This document shows, piece after piece, positions 9,941 to 19,048 of a stretch of DNA of 64,000 bases. The notes below the pieces were generated by a model that was not told where the DNA came from, did not search any database, and was given only the letters and a program-made list of their open reading frames with translations. The translations under genes were made by a program, and so were the position numbers. Each line of letters begins with the position of its first letter. Position 1 is the first letter of the stretch. This stretch comes from Ceratorhiza oryzae-sativae (lineage: Eukaryota > Basidiomycota > Agaricomycetes > Cantharellales > Ceratobasidiaceae), in the NCBI GenBank assembly GCA_030998015.1, contig JARWMV010000014.1, positions 1 through 64,000 of the forward strand, written 5' to 3'.

Positions 9941-11686
9941 TATACACTGACCATAGGAACCTCCAGTACTGGCAAAATGCCCAGATGTGGAATAGAAGGC
10001 ATGCCAGATGGTATCTCACTCTGGCACCCTTCAATTTTCAGATTGTGTACAGCCAGGGAAACTCTCACAGAAGCCAGATGCCCTTTCCAGAAGGAGCGAC
10101 CATGGGGATACCCCTATGGAACCACAGATCATGATTCCAGAAGAAAGGTTCATAGGTTTCATGGCAGAAGTACAGGGGAATTTCTGGGAAGAGCTTAAAG
10201 AAGCTCAGGAAGAAGACGAATCTATCAGATCCTTAAGGCTGAGTGTGGCAAATAAGGAACAACTACCGCCCTCAGTACAGAAGGAATTTAGACGGTATGA
10301 AATGAAGGAGGGCCTATTAAGGTATGACGATAGGCTCTACATCCCAGATGACAAGGACTTGAGGTTGAGTCTCCTTGAGGAGTGCCATGACGCCCCAGTG
10401 GCAGGTCATCAGGGACAAGCCCGAACACTAGAATTACTATCAAGGGATTACTATTGGCCAGGAATGAAGGCCCAAGTAAACCGATACGTGGAATCTTGTG
10501 AAACGTGTCAAAGAAGCAAAGGACACAAACAAGGCACTCCCTGAAGTCTTACCAATCCCATGGAAACCATGGGCAGATGTCGCATATGATTTCATCGTCA
10601 AATTACCTGTCTCAAAGGGGTACGACAGTATTTTGACAGTTGTAGATCGCTTCTCCGGCAGGCCCATTTTGTACCATGTCTGGAGAGCACCAATGCAGAA
10701 GAACTGGCAGAAATATTCATAAGGGAAGTATGGAGACATCACGGGACCCCAGAAACCACTGTCTCAGACCGAGGGCCAACCTTTAACAGCCAATTCCTAA
10801 AGGCCCTATACAAAGGAATTGGGACAAAGCCCAGATTCTCCACTGCTTTCCATCCAGAAACAGATGGTCTGTCGGAAAGGACAAATCAATGGGTAGAAGG
10901 GTTCTTAAGAACCTTCTGCAATTATAGACAAGATGATTGGGTAAAATGGTTACCCATTGCCGAATTCTGCCATAACAACCACGTAAATGCTACAACAGGA
11001 CAAACCCCATTTGAAACAGTATATGGAAAAAACCCAAGATGGGTTGTCCGAGAGGGAGAAGAACCATCTGAGGCACCCCTGCAGACAACATGCGTAATCA
11101 AATGGAAAAGGTATGGGATGAGGCAAGAGCCTCAATGGAATTACACCAACAAATGGAGAAGAAAGGGAGGGAATTCAAGGTAGGAGACAAGGTTTGGCTG
11201 CTCCTAACAAACCTCTCGTCCAAGAGACCCTCCAAGAAACTGGACAACCAAAAAGGGGGGCCCTTTGAAATCACAGAAAAGATCTCATCCCACGCATATC
11301 GCCTGGACCTACCTAAAACTATACGTGTACACAATGTATTCCATGTAAATCTCCTCTCGCCATTCACAGAAGATAAAGACTTCCGAAGAAGGCAGGCCAA
11401 GCCACCACCAATCATAACGGAAAAAGGAGAGGAGGAATACGAGGTGGACCACATTGCAAATTATGAATGGCGGAATGGCGAGCTGTTTTACCAAATCAGA
11501 TGGAAGGGCTACGACCCAATAGAAGACACAATGGAACGTGCCAGCAAGTTTGCTGACATGAAAGAGGTTCTAAATGACTTGCAAAGGCGCTTACCAGACG
11601 CACCAATGCCAGTCAAGACAAGTCAGCACTCAGGTGACTCGAAAGGCAGGCCAAAGAGAACCAAACGAGGATCTGGAAAGCTTTAA
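9937..11686 (+). pseudogene. pol: Element B RNase H end, integrase and chromodomain, frameshifted
   Basis: The product is readable across five or more phase changes. RNase H end IYTDHRNLQYW (9,937 on). Integrase zinc finger with AGHQGQARTLELLSRDYYW and CETCQ (10,400-10,515). DDE core: first Asp in YDFIVKLPVSKGYDSI (10,590), second in TVSDRGPTFNSQF (10,765), Glu in GLSERTNQWVEGF (10,870). GPF-type motif GGPFEITEKI (11,258). Chromodomain from EYEVDHIANYEW to WKGYDPIED (11,439-11,530). The last intact stretch is 11,090-11,686. The chromodomain usually targets insertion to modified chromatin. Every break can be explained by one base missing from a homopolymer. Confidence 0.9.
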
Positions 11687-11773
11687 AAGGAGCCATCCAG
11701 GATACCCAAGAAAGGCCAGAGCCCGCTCTACTACCTCACTTGCACCACAACACACCTGCGAAACCCCAAAAGC

Positions 11774-12592
11774 ATGCCTTTCGTCACTCACCCAATCGCA
11801 CATCCCAACCGTTACACCCCACTTGCCGAAAATCAGGTGGCCCCACTTCGGCAGCCACCCACCACCAGGCGGCCAGCACCCTACCCTGGCAGGGAAAATC
11901 GTCCTAAACCAGGGATGTACTGCTCCAGTGTGGAAGACGCCCAGAGGTACGCCGAACGACTGTTGCCAGGGGCTAACCTAGTGTACATCCCAAAGAAGTT
12001 AAGGGATGAAAGGAACTGGATTGACGATGACAAGTACCTGGATCCCAGGTTAGGGGTCCTGACATGGCATGGAAGCCGGAAGCCAACGACGAGAAACGCC
12101 TTGTTAAGAACACCGATGTATGTCGTCGACAATATCGTGGGACCAACAGTCGACGTGGTGACCAAGGCAGCAAGGCAACAGAGGAGGGCCACAGGCCAAA
12201 TGGCAGACGGAGGGGACTGGGAGGTGGAGCGCCGGGCAAAGGCACTGTTGGAGCAGTGGAAGCTGGCACCGGCGGCACCGTATGTGGGACTGCTTGAGGC
12301 CACTACCACTGATGAAATGTTTACTGCCATCAGGTTGAAGGAAGCAAACTTGGCCGACTTCCGTAACTGGGTGAAGGTACGCCCAAACCTGCACGGTTAC
12401 GACACAGATATGTCGAGCCTCACGGCAAGCCTGGAGTCCCTGGTGGTGAAGGAGGAGGAGCCAAGAGTAACGATAAAGGAACCAACCCCGGACCCGGCCC
12501 AAGAGGGAGTCCAAACGGATTGGGCCAAATGGGAGGATGAGCTGGCGGGCGCCTTGGAGGAAGTGCCCCTGCTGGCCCCGGAGCCCCTGTGA
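11774..12592 (+). CDS. Cassette ORF1, unknown function, conserved in both element copies
   Basis: A 272-codon intact ORF starting 88 bp after the integrase stop. I do not recognise a family. The first 50 residues are Pro- and basic-rich. The central part holds the conserved blocks DAQRYAERLLPGANLVYIP, RNWIDDDKYLDPRLGVLTW, VGPTVDVVTKAARQ and APYVGLLEAT. The C-terminus is acidic with WAKWEDELAGALEE. The same blocks occur in order in the decayed copy at 21,821-22,653, which is good evidence that it is a real protein. It lies convergent with ORF2; the two stops are 81 bp apart around an AT-rich segment that could end both transcripts. A structural or accessory role with Rep is possible but unproven. 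Confidence 0.82.
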   Translation: MPFVTHPIAHPNRYTPLAENQVAPLRQPPTTRRPAPYPGRENRPKPGMYCSSVEDAQRYAERLLPGANLVYIPKKLRDERNWIDDDKYLDPRLGVLTWHGSRKPTTRNALLRTPMYVVDNIVGPTVDVVTKAARQQRRATGQMADGGDWEVERRAKALLEQWKLAPAAPYVGLLEATTTDEMFTAIRLKEANLADFRNWVKVRPNLHGYDTDMSSLTASLESLVVKEEEPRVTIKEPTPDPAQEGVQTDWAKWEDELAGALEEVPLLAPEPL

Positions 12593-12672
12593 TTATCGGG
12601 CCTATCACACGTTTTTTGGAATGTCTTAAGAATAATTTTCATAATCATATAATAATACATTTCAAAATGTTT

Positions 12673-13211
12673 CTATTTTTTCTTGCCCTTGAGGGGCCGG
12701 GTATAGGGTTTTTTTGCCTTCTTATCCTTCCTAGTAGTACGGGCCGCAGAACCACCGGCCTGGTTCTCAGGCAACAGCCAGGGGGCCTCCCCCCCTGGGA
12801 GATCGGCCATATAGTTCTGGAAACATCCAGAACCAGAAGCCGCAAAGGGTGAGGCCTCAAACAAAGGGGCCGAGCCCTCCTCAAAAAACTCAGCAAGGGC
12901 AGCCTGGTGTTGCCGCTCCTCAAATAACCGGCAGTCCTGATCAACGAGCGCCCAGACACGCTCAAGGGTGGCCTCATGGGCCCGACCATCAAGGAGGATG
13001 CGCTCTTCTACAGAACAAGTTAGCTACGTGAGAACGACGAAGAACGAACACACATACCGGGCACCCCACAGAAGAACCAGTCCCCAACACCTCGATAGAA
13101 GTCTTCAAGGGAGGCGTCGCACACAGCATCACAGTAGGCGCAGTACTCCCCCTCAGGGAGAGACCAGCAGGTGCAGTCAAGGGGATTGTAGTTAAGGGAA
13201 ATAACACGCAT
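12673..13211 (-). CDS. Cassette ORF2, spliced Cys-rich antisense gene
   Basis: Two exons: 13,211-13,058 and 13,007-12,673, with a 50-bp intron (donor GTATGTGTG, acceptor CTGTAG), giving about 162 residues. The N-terminal 35 residues carry a compact cysteine cluster (DCTCWSLPEGEYCAYC, then AVC), likely metal-binding. The middle is acidic and helical (ALAEFFEEGS). The C-terminus is Lys-rich (KDKKAKKPY...KGKKK), resembling a nuclear signal. The diverged copy at 22,734-24,528 keeps the start, cysteines, donor position, acidic segment and basic tail. It is divergent from rep across a shared intergenic region of about 540 bp. No family recognised. Confidence 0.8.
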
Positions 13212-13749
13212 AGTAAAGACGGGATGAGGAAGGAAAACAACAAAACCACAAACATTAAAAAATCACGGTGCAACACAATAACTTGCACAAACATCAAAAC
13301 AAGGTCTGGTCAGGTGACACCAACAGACATGTGACCATCTGCCAGAAAACAAACAACAAAGCACGGAATCACATGACCTAGCCTAGTCACGTGACCACCT
13401 GCCAAAAACAAACAACAAAGCACAGGAATCACATGACCAGCCTAGTCACGTGAATATACGCTATCCCCTAACTACCGGAGGGGTCGGAGAGGGGGCACCA
13501 ACCGAAGTGGGGGAGCGGAGGCCCCGAGCGTAGCGAGGATCAAGGCCGACGCGGAGGAACGGATGGGAGGGCACCCCTCGGAGATGCGTCATCACCGAAA
13601 TAAGGTCATGTGATCACAACAAATGCAAGACGGAGTCATGTGACAATTGAAACGGACCTTGCAGCTTATATAGACAAGCACAAGACCCAAGATAACCCAC
13701 ACTCTCATGCTCTCTTCCCAGTCCCCAAATACCTCTAAAACTGTAAACG
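13212..13749. promoter_or_regulatory. Divergent ORF2/rep intergenic region with tandem repeats
   Basis: This is a shared upstream region for ORF2 (left) and rep (right). Two tandem copies of a unit of about 60 bp lie at about 13,330-13,449, each running from GTGACCA through CAAACAACAAAGCAC to GCCTAGTCAC. They supply CACGTGA and CACATGA boxes. A TATA-like TTATATAG near 13,668 precedes the rep start. A short stem CCCCT/AGGGG (13,465-13,469 with 13,479-13,483) has a 9-nt loop. The GC-rich block 13,476-13,600 recurs, duplicated, in the second element copy at about 24,655-24,965. No canonical TAATATTAC nonamer is present. Confidence 0.65.
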
Positions 13750-15034
13750 ATGCTAAGCGGAAATGGATCGAACGCGGCAACACCCCAGCCAAGCGGATCA
13801 AGCGAAGGGCAGAGGTCGGCGTCGCCATCGCCAGCGCCCTCGGTATCAAGCCGAGCCCCCTCACCCGCCTCTATGCGGCCTACGCCGACGGATCGAGGGT
13901 CCGAAGAGCCGACCGAAACCGCACCGGCCCCTCGGTTCCGCGTCCAGACCAGGGCGGTGCTGCTGACCTGGTCGAAGCTACACGATCAGCCCTCAAGTGG
14001 GCTTGTCGCCCGATACAAGGCGTTCTGCCGCCAACGGCCAAATCATTGGGCGACTTTGGTGGTGGTGGAACGCCACAACCCCGAGGAACCGAACTACGAC
14101 CCGGCCCGGCCCCTCCATGTCCACGCCCTCTCCATCAGTCAGGAGCGGAAGGGCGGCTGGAACACCCAGAACACCCGGTTCTGGGACTTCGAGGGGCAAC
14201 ACCCCAACATCCTGCCAAAGGACCTCAAGGACGGACCAGGAGGCAACCCTGCAAGGGAGGCTTTCAACTACCTCTGGAAGGACGTTGGAGCTAACGGCGA
14301 GGAGGTAGAGGAGCTGATGGCGGGGGACCTGACCTTGGAAAGGTTGGAGGAAATCCTGGTGAAGGGAAAGGGCAGGAAAAGGTCGAGGGCGGAGGCGGAC
14401 CTGGAGGACGGGGCGGAGATTGTTGCCTCGGCGACAAAAAAAGAGTACTACCAGGCATTCAAGTGCCTGCGCCCCCTCCAGATGGTGACAACGTGGAACT
14501 CGGTACAAGCATATGCTGAGTACACGTATAAGGAGGACCGGGGATGCATGCCTGCAATCCCGGTGGAGTTGGAAGCCCCAGAAGACCGGGCGCACATCGA
14601 CAGGGCGGACCGATGGTTTGCGGAAGAGCTGAGGAGAGGGAGGGGGTGTGCGCCATCGCATCCTGGTGATCGAAGGCGAAACAGGAACTGGGAAGACGGC
14701 GTATGCGCGATCCAAGGGCTCCCATAGCCGGATGTGCAATGTCTGGAACGTGGGGAATCTGTCGGAGGACGCCGACATCTGGATCCTGGATGACATGGTC
14801 CAGTCAAACGGGAAGTACTCGCTCAAAGCCCTGAGCCAGTACGAAGCAGACTTCACAGGCAGATATGCTCATGTGAAGTCAATGAAGGTACGACCGACGG
14901 TGATCCTGGGGAATAGCCGGTCGGCCATAATGAAGTGTTGGACGGACATAGAGGGGGAGGAAGGGGACCTATGGGTATCCAAAAACGTAGACTGGGTATA
15001 CTCAGGAGGGAAGCCATTTTTTGTTTTTCCTTAA
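13750..15034 (+). CDS. rep: CRESS-type Rep (HUH endonuclease plus SF3 helicase), one frame break
   Basis: The N-terminal frame (13,750-14,727) holds the rolling-circle HUH domain after a Ser/Pro-rich leader: motif I VLLTWS (residues 70-75), motif II PLHVHAL with H123 and H125, motif III YLWK with catalytic Tyr174 and Lys177. The C-terminal frame (14,648-15,034) holds the superfamily 3 helicase: Walker A GETGTGKT (14,675-14,698), Walker B DADIWILDDM (14,768-14,797), motif C TVILGNS. The two are out of phase at a G run (14,640-14,646); the second copy is in phase there. Known Rep proteins of this architecture nick and replicate circular ssDNA genomes. Endogenous Rep-like genes are known in fungi; residence inside an LTR retrotransposon is the novelty. 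The ATG at 14 codons further upstream in another phase (13,707) is not favoured. Confidence 0.88.
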
Positions 15035-15128
15035 AGGATAAAAATAAATTATCTTTGTATAAGCTGTTTTATTCTCAGACCATGTGTCGAGAAGTAAGCT
15101 TAAACAAGGAAATAAGCAAGGAGAAAGT

Positions 15129-15255
15129 AATCTCATGTAGCGTAGAGGTTAAGGGGTCTAGCCTGACTCATCATCTCCTAGCTGAGCAAATTACACATTG
15201 AACAGAAGGTTGTTGGTTCGAGTCCAGCGCCCTTAGCCTCCTCGATATATGAGAT
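15129..15255 (+). ncRNA. tRNA-like structure with Pol III A and B boxes
   Basis: A-box-like TAGCGTAGAGG (15,138-15,148) and a perfect B-box GGTTCGAGTCC (15,215-15,225), with a T-arm stem GTTGG/CCAGC, resemble a Ser/Leu-type tRNA. The outer ends ATCTCAT (15,130-15,136) and ATGAGAT (15,249-15,255) pair. GAGGTTAAGGG (15,145-15,155) pairs with CCCTTAGCCTC (15,230-15,240). The second copy at 26,551-26,672 has the same elements, with compensatory changes in the second stem. It is not a normal tRNA, because the acceptor is displaced. It could be a Pol III promoter or transcript, or a captured tRNA-derived sequence. Confidence 0.6.
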
Positions 15256-15318
15256 ACCTTTTACAAACTTTTAGAACCCAGAAAAGAAACATGCCTCGAG
15301 ATCCCCCAAGACATGTCC

Positions 15319-15332
15319 AAAGGGGGGGATAA
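15319..15332 (+). other. Polypurine tract of element B
   Basis: The run AAAGGGGGGGATAA ends exactly at the 3' LTR start. This is the expected primer site for plus-strand synthesis. The equivalent AAAGGGGGAGATAA precedes the LTR of the second copy at 26,769. Confidence 0.85.
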
Positions 15333-16108
15333 TGTTATGACCCGCCTAGCAGACATAACCTAACAACCGAATATTGTACAGATTTATGGCATTTTTCCCG
15401 AAGCGGAACAAACCATAAACAGGATCACGTGATCTCGGCGCTTACCCAACGATTAAGCGCCTGGTGGTTACCCTGAACTCGCTCCAGCGTTTCTCTCCCA
15501 TGTTACCTGGAGCGAGGAGCGAGTTGTCACGTGATCTCGGCGCTTACCAACGATTAAGCGCCGGTGGTTACCCTGAACTTGCTCCAGCGTTTCTCTCCCA
15601 TGTTACCTGGAGCGAGGAGCGAGTTGTCACGTGATCTTGGCGCTTACCAACGATTAAGCGCCGGTGGTTACCCTGAACTCGCTCCAGCGTTTCTCTCCCA
15701 TGTTACCTGGAGCGAGGAGCGAGTTGTCACGTGATCTCGGCGCTTACCAACGATTAAGCGCCGGATGCTTAAGTCCAAAAGTCACATGACCCTCGGACCT
15801 CGTGCGGCTCTATAAGATTCGGAGCTGCACAAACTTAAGACAAACAATTACCTAACCCATAGTACTGCACATAACCTACACCTACTGCGGAGTGTGCTTA
15901 GATAATACGTCCGCAGCCACTGCAGCCACAGGCATATATAAGGAGGATAAAGCAAGACTGGACGCCTCAGCTTGCTTTATCTCATCAACCACCATAGACC
16001 ATAACAAACACTGTAACTAGAATGCTCAATACATACTGCATAGCACCAAACCATAAATGCAGCCACTACTTAAGTGCTCCACAAGGGAGCCTCCAGAGGG
16101 TCACGACA
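15333..16108 (+). repeat. 3' LTR of element B
   Basis: 776 bp, starting TGTTATGACC and ending GGTCACGACA, followed by GACAG. It has the same three tandem units with CACGTGA as the 5' LTR and only scattered single-base differences from it. Confidence 0.93.
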
Positions 16109-16113
16109 GACAG

Positions 16114-17701
16114 GAGATTTGACTAGTGCTTTTTTCAGAATTTGGAAAGATGCTTCCTCATTCTTACCCCATTGCCAAGGGACATCTTTATGCAAGAGCT
16201 GGTACATAGGCCAAGCTTGTCCTGCAAAGTCCTCTATGAAGCAGTGATAGTAGTTGAAAAACCCTAGTGCTTCCTGCACTTCCTTTACCATACACGGTGT
16301 TTCCCAATTAACTGCTTCTGTGACTTTTTTAGGGTCTGTCTTGACTCCTTTGCCATTGGCAATTACACCTAGGTATTCCACTTCAGAAGTGTTGAAGACA
16401 CATTTTTCTAGGTTGCAATATAGCTGGTGTTTCCTGAGTCAGGATAACACCTCCTGAACGTGCTTCATGTGATCCTCAGGGTTTTTGGAAAATATAAGTA
16501 TGTCATCAAGGTATACTATAACTGACACATTTAGTAGATCCCTGAAGATCTCATTCATGAAGTTCTGGAATGTGGCTGGAGCATTACAAAGACTGAAAGG
16601 CATGACCAAGTATTCAAATAGACTGTATTTTGTTTTAAACACTGTTTTCCATTCATCTCCTTTAATTCTGACCAGATTATAGCCAGATTTAAGGTCCAGA
16701 GTTGTGAATACACATGCTCCTCTCAATTTCTCTACCAGGGTGGAAATGAGAGGTATGGGATACATGTTTTGTACTGTATTGGAATTAAGCAAGTGATAAT
16801 CAACACACATCCTTCTTTTGCCATTCCTTTTAGGAACAAAGATTACTGGAGAGCTGTATCACAATTTGGAAGGCCTGATCAACCCTTTATCCAGCTGTTC
16901 TTTGAGTATTCTCCTTAATTCCTTGTCATCCAAAGGGCAAAGGGGGTATACCAGTCCTTTTACTGGTGCATTTTGATCCTTGAGGACTATCTCAAGGTCA
17001 TATGGATGGTGAGGAGGTAGCTCTGTCACTTTGTCCTCAGAAAATACATCTGCATAGTCTTGGAGTTCCTCTGGGATGCCTTCCAGTGGTTTTAACACCA
17101 TGACACCTCCAGTGTCCCTAGGGATGCCTTCAAGAGGTTGGTAAGCCTTGACACCTCCTAGGTTTTCATTGAATGGGTCAAAGACACCACCAACATTGCC
17201 AAGAACTACATTAGAAGCAGGAACACAATTTTTTATACAGAAGTTTGAGTCAAAGGTAACATGTTTATTTGGCCAGTCAATATTTGGATTATGTTATTTG
17301 AGCCATGACATTCCTAGTACTAAGGTGTGTCTACCTATGTCTGCTACATTACAAACCAATTGTTCTTTATGACTACCTATTTCTAAAATAAAAACACATT
17401 CTGTATCAACAATACCAGAAGAGATTTCACAACCATCAATAACTTTTAATCTTTTTGGATTTTTCCTTTTATAAGTGGGTATTCAATACTGTTGGACTAG
17501 GCATGGGTGTATAAAGCATGAGGATGCACCTGAGTCAATTGTTGCCCAACTGTGCATGGTTTGCATATGGTTGATGCTTTTATTTTCTGGAGCAGATGGG
17601 ACTTGAGAGGTGACAAAATATATATTCAAAGGGGACATGTTGTCTACAGCATATATCTCAAAGTCCATACAGGTTTTTGCTTGATACATTTGCTCTGTCA
17701 A
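16114..17701 (-). pseudogene. Element A protease and reverse transcriptase remnant
   Basis: Read on the minus strand: protease with IDSGASSCFIHP (17,600-17,520), an RT N-terminal segment (17,101-16,859) with LRRILKEQLDKGLIRPS, the RT palm 16,810-16,439 with [17 protein letters not shown] and catalytic [12 protein letters not shown], and the thumb/RNase H start 16,381-16,114 with EALGFFNYYHCFIEDF. Stops and small gaps separate the pieces. CpG is nearly absent. The frame continues at 5,525 leftward after the element B insertion. Confidence 0.88.
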
Positions 17702-17704
17702 TGT

Positions 17705-19048
17705 TCAAGTGTCCTCATTTTCCAACTCATCACCAGAAAGGGAAGTGGCTTGCCCAGAATAGGGTTTGGAGGGACAAGTGCTGGAATAATGACCACAACC
17801 ACCACAAGTGCTGCATATAACAGGCTTTTTTCCTTTACCAGCTGAATCTAAATCCATGGGTCCAGGACCAGAACCTTTAGCCAGGGTAGGAGCCAAGGGA
17901 GCAACAACGATTGGATGTGAATCTTTTTGGATCTGTTTAAACATGGTTTCTTTGGAAGATCTGTCATTCCATTTGATCATGGGAATTGACTGCCCTTTGG
18001 CATTGCAGTTTATAGCCAAAATTGTTCCTTTGCAAGCCTTACCATCCAGACCAAGCATGTACACCTTTTCCCCAACAGACATCTTTTCCCTGGCCTGGCC
18101 TTTGGGAGGAGCTGCTGACAGCAAGGTGGAAGCTTTGGTGGAGGTGCTAGCCACATTGGAAGAGGAAGAGTTTTTGGAGGATGGGTTTTGGGCCTGGAAT
18201 GACTCAATACATTGATCAATTTGGAGTGCCTTGTCTGCAAGAGTTTGCAAAGTGACATTGGCAGCCATGTGGTCATAATCTTGGGCCACAAGGAACTCCT
18301 TGATTTTGACTGTGAGACCATTGTAGAAGTGATCATGAAGAGATGCATTGTTGTAGCCAAGACCCTCAGAATATGTCTGGAAGTCTTTGAAGTATTCTTG
18401 GACTGAATTCTTTTGTTTGAGCAATTTGAATTTTGCCCTGAAATTTTCAGTCTTGTTGGCAACATTCCAGCAAGTGTTAAATTGGGTCCAGAAATCATTG
18501 ACATTATGAAGCCAAGTTACTGGATTGCTATTGATAATGTTGTCTTCCAAGTAGGGTTCCAGCCACTCATGGGCTTTGCCATCCAGGCAGGAGATGATGT
18601 AGGCAATCTGCTCATCAGCAGTCACAGAGGGATAAGAAGTCTGCAAATAATGGGCCACTGCAACCCTGCAGGATACTGCTTTGTTTTTATCTGAACCATC
18701 AAATTTGGCAGGCACCAATAACTTGGGTGCTTGAGTATGTGCAATAGAGGTGCTTGTGCCAGGTCCTTTGAGTGTGGCCTGGAGCACGACTATGTTTGTT
18801 TCAAGGTTAGATATGCCTGTATCATGGTTCTGGAGAGTGGTGTTGATGGTGGAAAGTTCAGCCAACTGTTGATTGATGAATACCACAAGATTGTTATTTA
18901 TGGTGATCAGTGCATCCTTGATTGTGTGGGTAAATGCTAGTAGATCAGCTGGATCAGTGGGTACTTGAATCTGAATGGCATTGAACTGAATCCAGGCAGG
19001 GGTGGGGTTTGGTGTGGACATAGCTAAAAAAGGAAGTGGGATAGACAA
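17705..19048 (-). CDS. gag: Element A Gag, largely intact frame
   Basis: A continuous 447-codon frame despite strong CpG loss. It begins MSIPLPFLAMSTPNPTP and contains a gag/capsid domain (about residues 110-290; KLLVPAKFDGSDKNKA, WLEPYLEDNI, AKFKLLKQKNSVQEYFKDF). A CCHC zinc knuckle CSTCGGCGHYSSTC lies near residues 412-425, and the tail is Ser/Glu-rich. Protease follows at once, with stop 17,705 against a frame starting at 17,701. It belongs to the same broad gag family as the fragment at 101-950. That an old copy keeps gag open suggests recent decay or chance. Confidence 0.87.
   Translation of the reverse strand: MSIPLPFLAMSTPNPTPAWIQFNAIQIQVPTDPADLLAFTHTIKDALITINNNLVVFINQQLAELSTINTTLQNHDTGISNLETNIVVLQATLKGPGTSTSIAHTQAPKLLVPAKFDGSDKNKAVSCRVAVAHYLQTSYPSVTADEQIAYIISCLDGKAHEWLEPYLEDNIINSNPVTWLHNVNDFWTQFNTCWNVANKTENFRAKFKLLKQKNSVQEYFKDFQTYSEGLGYNNASLHDHFYNGLTVKIKEFLVAQDYDHMAANVTLQTLADKALQIDQCIESFQAQNPSSKNSSSSNVASTSTKASTLLSAAPPKGQAREKMSVGEKVYMLGLDGKACKGTILAINCNAKGQSIPMIKWNDRSSKETMFKQIQKDSHPIVVAPLAPTLAKGSGPGPMDLDSAGKGKKPVICSTCGGCGHYSSTCPSKPYSGQATSLSGDELENEDT

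Larger units (their letters stand above)
5531..16108 (+). mobile_element. Element B: complete Ty3/gypsy chromovirus carrying a Rep cassette
   Basis: It is 10,578 bp long with LTRs at 5,531-6,305 and 15,333-16,108, flanked by a perfect 5-bp target duplication, GACAG (5,526-5,530; 16,109-16,113). Order: LTR, gag, protease, RT-RNase H, integrase with chromodomain, ORF1 (+), ORF2 (-), CRESS-type rep (+), tRNA-like element, polypurine tract, LTR. By eye the two LTRs differ at only a few sites, so the insertion is recent. It retains CpG, unlike element A around it. Coding frames are broken by one- or two-base shortfalls in homopolymers (see findings). Extra genes after integrase are known in some plant and animal retroelements, but a Rep there is unusual. 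Confidence 0.95.

Noticed and set aside
11774..12592. ORF1 as an ssDNA virus capsid protein
   Set aside because: Its position near Rep is suggestive, but I see no capsid signature and the basic stretch is short. Left as unknown.
13212..13749. Canonical CRESS origin (TAATATTAC in a stem-loop loop)
   Set aside because: No such nonamer was seen in either cassette copy; the only 9-nt-loop stem is weak and not conserved in the second copy.
13707..14294. 195-codon ORF overlapping the start of rep in another phase
   Set aside because: It lacks the HUH motifs and turns into low-complexity shadow sequence; the 13,750 frame carries motifs I-III.
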